From: Ciborinia camelliae
Taxonomy: Eukaryota > Ascomycota > Leotiomycetes > Helotiales > Sclerotiniaceae
Direction: 5' to 3'
Length of the DNA: 64,000 nt
Assembly: GCA_025890175.1 (NCBI GenBank)
Contig: JANPYM010000001.1
Coordinates: forward strand, 3,884,971-3,948,970
The position numbers were made by a program, and so were the translations under genes. Each line of letters begins with the position of its first letter. Positions within the stretch are counted from its first letter, which is position 1. The notes below the pieces were generated by a model. It ran no database searches, was not told where the DNA came from, and was given only the letters and a program-made list of their open reading frames with translations. Positions 60,501-64,000 of the stretch are shown here, in pieces.

Positions 60501-60590
60501 AACGATTCCGTCGGATTTCTTTCCGTAAATTAACTTGTCGAGGTACGAGTACCTAGTGTATCCAGTCCTTCGGTATCTTATTTCATCTCC

Positions 60591-60631
<41 letters not shown>

Positions 60632-61667
60632 ATTGAGTGCGTGGGTTCCTTGCCAGGGAATCTTCCCGTCTTTCATTATTACCTGTATCTAGGTAATTGT
60701 CAATATCAATCAATCAATATATCAATATATCCTTCCTCAAGTAGATTTTCTTATCACGGTTCACAACTAATCTCCCTACCTATAAGCCTGGTAGGTAAGG
60801 ATATATTTAGCAAGCAAGCAAGCAAGCAAGCAGAGAGGCAAATAATATGGTCGAATCCTTTTTCCGGCACCGAGGGGCCGGAGGCAAAGCTCCGTCTGCC
60901 GGAGGCTATCAGATACCTCACTTATAGCTTTTGAACCACATATCCTATAATTAATTTAATTGGACCATTGGATAGATTCGAAGATCGCGATCAATATTTT
61001 ATATTTTAATTTTATTTTATCAATTGTGGAAAGAAGTGTATTAATTTCAAAGGATTTTTGAAGAGACACACGTGATATTTCAAAATAGTGTTCCAATCGT
61101 GCACAGGGCATCCGCAGTTTAAGAGTGTTTTATAATATGAAATGTTAGATACGAAGTACGAACGGGTTGTCTGCAAAGGATACATATAGGAATATCGAAC
61201 TTTATTTAATACGAAGTACCTACTATCTATACACTTCCAAGAACCCCGCCTGTTCCAAACATTATTCGGGATGGTACAAACATCATACAGTACCTAGGTA
61301 TATAGAATAGAATAGCAAGAAACTCTAATAATAATATGGTAGATGCGGAGTACGGAGATGTTTGATATATTGCTTGATGAAAGTTGGATCTCTTCATCTC
61401 TTCATTTCTCTCCTCTCCCATCCTTCTACTCTCCTCTCCTCTCCCCCATCCATCCCCTCTCCCACAAACCCCATATCCATCCACATCTAGGTATCCATAA
61501 AAATCAACCCCCCAAAAATTAAGCTTATACCCCATACATACCTTCTCCTTCTCCTTCTCCGTCCATACATCATGCAATTGCAAGCACGCACGCATGCATG
61601 CATGCAAAGTAAATCAATACATATACACACCCCATACATATATATACACATCTCATACATGCCTATA

Positions 61668-61671
<4 letters not shown>

Positions 61672-61698
<27 letters not shown>
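61672..61698. repeat. (TA)n microsatellite
   Basis: Perfect TA run of about 13 units. A second one lies at 62048-62078. Confidence 0.9.
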
Positions 61699-61702
<4 letters not shown>

Positions 61703-62045
61703 AATACACAACGAAACCTTACCTAACTATAGTATAGTATAGTATCCCACTCCAGTCCACTTCATTACATTACAGTGCGTTGCATTACAGTGCATTACAT
61801 TGCGTGACTACATCTGCATCTGCATCTGCATCTGCGTCTCGCCGATGAAACGTAAGATTAAGAGATTAAGAGCTTATAAGCTTAGATAAAGTAAATAAAA
61901 TATACCGTAATTGGTATAATATGATATAATATAATGAAATAGAATTACACCCCTCCACTCCCTCAGGCAGAGAGAGATCTTAGATAAACGCGAAGACTCT
62001 ATATAGATATTTAAACTTAAATTATTAGATTCTATAGTATTGTAT

Positions 62046-62047
<2 letters not shown>

Positions 62048-62078
<31 letters not shown>
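62048..62078. repeat. (TA)n microsatellite
   Basis: Perfect TA run of about 15 units in A+T-rich DNA. Confidence 0.9.
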
Positions 62079-62081
<3 letters not shown>

Positions 62082-64000
62082 ATACTCACTTTATTAAAAT
62101 CTTATATTTTATATCTTTTATCTTCCATCTTATATCTTATATTTATTTTATATTCCTTAAGAATTTGTAGGTAGATATATATATATAGATCTTAAAACAT
62201 TTTTTTCTATATCGAAATTCGTACTCGAACTTGAAGGCGAAGAAAGTAAATAGATAGATGAATAGATTATAGTAGATAATCAAAACTTGTTTATTTAATA
62301 GGTATTTAATATCTAGGGCTACTTAGATAAATAGATAGATAGGTAGAGAGTATTTGATCTATCTATCTTGATATATATTCTTATAAACTAATCTCAATCT
62401 CAATGTCAATCCCAGATGAACTTGATCTAGAACTTAAACGAACTATAAGGGAAAAAATCCTATTCTAGATCTATATATATATATTATATATATATTATAT
62501 TAATATTAATATTACCTACCTAAATACTTTAAGCTTAACTTATTATAATATACATACACACCACCATCCATCATCCACCCCCATATAAAATATCCCCCGA
62601 ACACAGCCCGCAACAAGCGCTCACTCACTAAGTATCCTCATCCCCTCATTCCTCATCCCCCATATTCTCATCCTCCAAACCTCTTGGACTCGGACTCGGA
62701 TTCGGAAACGGACTACTAGGTAGGTATCTTATTGATATTATCTAATCTAGTTTAGTTTTAGTCTAGTTAGTAGTTAGGTAGGTATGTAATCTTCGGCGTT
62801 GGTATCGATGTTGGTGTTGGGGTAGGTTTAGGGGTTGGGGTTGATGTTGTGTGGGGTTGGTGTGGGGGTTTAGATGGAGGAGATATGGGGAATTGGGGAG
62901 GGAGGGAGGGAGGTTGGTAGGGGGGATCTGGGTGGGGATTGGGGATTTTATTGAAGGGGGGGGAGGATGAGGGAGGAGGAAGGAGTGTATGAGGTGAGAG
63001 ATGAAATAAAAATATAAGGTGAGAAATGAAGTGAAGCGAGAGCGCTATAGACCGTCTGATAGATAGGAATTAAAAAGATGCTCTCTGCTCTATGCTGCAG
63101 TATACATACAAGTAGGAAGATATATGTGTGATTCCATTGTGTATATACAACACAAACAATGAATGAAAGAATATATAGCAAGCACGCTGGCTCTAGTAAA
63201 GTAAAGTTGAATCCAACCGGATCTCTAATTCAGATTCGAACAATTTGATTTCACAAATTAAAATTCAAATTCAAATTCATCAGAGGTCATCCTTACAACT
63301 TGAAGAACCAACCTATTAAAAAAAAACATCGATAACTTTTGATTGTTATGCAAGCAAGCCAGCAAAAACAAGCCAGCAAACAAGTACTGTAAGCAAGCAA
63401 ACTAAGGTAGGTAACCTAACGACCAGATATTTACGATCCCCATTTACCTCTCAAATAAACGAAAATTCTCCCCCTATGTATCCAATATTTGGTCCAAAAG
63501 TCGGCCGATATCACATCACAATCTTGCTCGATAAATATTCTTCGCCCCGTTTCCAGTAATAGGAAGTAGATCAGTATCTTCCATTCATCCTTCCATCGAG
63601 CAGCTCAAGAAACCAAGTCCCATCACAAGGAGTTCAAAAGGGCCAAAAATGAATTAAATCACCATGAAGAAGAAGAATAAGAAGAAGAAGGAAAAAGCAA
63701 AAAGGATGTACTGTGAAGTGCCGTATGTCCCAAGATCGTCAAACGCGCCACCAAAACAAGCAAAAGGTTGTAAAACAAAAGAAGAAACATATCAAAGAGT
63801 CTTGAGATCCACTCGCCGAGTTAATATCGAGAAAGATGAAAACCCAGATGCAGAAATATCAGACGGTAAAATAATAATAAAAGTCATGCGCGCGCAAGGA
63901 GTTCGAAAACTCGGTATATGTACCATATGTATCAGCCAGCGAAAATAGCCAACTCCGTAGGTACCGCCAAAGCAAAGCAATATCTATCTACCTCTTACCT

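Larger units (their letters stand above)
57503..64000. other. 6.5-kb gene-free right end
   Basis: No gene I can support. It contains GATT (about 60592-60628), GTGAT (58544-58567), CCATCCAC (59690-59720) and TA repeats (61672-61698 and 62048-62078), GGGAGG tracts (62890-62990), CAAGC repeats (63350-63400) and one ACCTAGGT palindrome (61292-61299). Minus-strand frames at 58884-59279 and 61227-61607 lack domains. A 94-codon plus-strand frame at 63664-63948 opens with a Lys-rich run and an acceptable start context. It is the only candidate here, but nothing else supports it. Confidence 0.5.

Noticed and set aside
63664..63948. 94-codon Lys-rich plus-strand frame
   Set aside because: The ATG context is acceptable, but it opens in an AAG microsatellite and has no conserved motif; not annotated as a gene.

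Overview
The window is nuclear DNA of a filamentous ascomycete (Pezizomycotina). Genes are split by short introns, mostly 47-130 bp with GTRNGT donors and CTAAY-like branch points. Intergenic DNA is A+T-rich and full of microsatellites. The gene content is fungal: Nob1, Nop10, Vps10, a Tlg1-like SNARE, a Bcs1-like AAA ATPase, and a cellobiose dehydrogenase carrying a CBM1. Protein style and intergenic texture suggest Leotiomycetes (Helotiales), but that placement is an inference.

Layout. 0-5 kb is a ribosome-biogenesis block: a three-RRM protein (minus) divergent from NOB1 (plus), then NOP10 (minus). 5-16 kb holds two different PP2A regulatory subunits, B/B55 (minus) and B'/B56 (plus), on either side of the TFIIIC tau95-type subunit (minus). 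17-25 kb has a Tlg1-like SNARE (minus), a Bcs1-like ATPase (plus) and an unrecognised serine-rich protein (plus). 25-29 kb is a graveyard with a truncated short-chain dehydrogenase remnant (minus) and a cytochrome P450 remnant broken by many frameshifts (plus). 29.8-37 kb carries SDH1 (minus, 6 exons) and a secreted cellobiose dehydrogenase (plus, 9 exons). 37-43.3 kb is gene-poor. 43.4-46.6 kb encodes a large GAF-domain protein. 49.7-54.3 kb is VPS10 (minus) and 55.3-57.5 kb a serine/proline-rich unknown protein (minus). 57.5-64 kb holds no gene I can support.

Nearly all intron-bearing models were assembled exon by exon by hand. Each closes to a coding length divisible by three with no internal stop: PP2A-B 1452 nt, TFIIIC 2172, B' 2166 or 2010, SDH1 1944, CDH 2538, GAF 2850, VPS10 4440. 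Several introns are non-standard: two GC-AG introns and three introns ending in AAG. Most of the genes are conserved housekeeping functions (rRNA processing, tRNA/5S transcription, phosphatase targeting, endosome-Golgi traffic, TCA cycle/respiration). The cellobiose dehydrogenase and the two pseudogenes are the accessory, lifestyle-related part.

I did not find a convincing new multi-gene system. The best leads are the P450/SDR decay zone with its recurrent 4-bp duplications, an 11-bp E-box motif shared by the NOB1 and NOP10 upstream regions, an over-represented palindromic octamer in noncoding DNA, a probable unrecognised terminal exon in the B' gene, and the close placement of two PP2A regulatory subunits.
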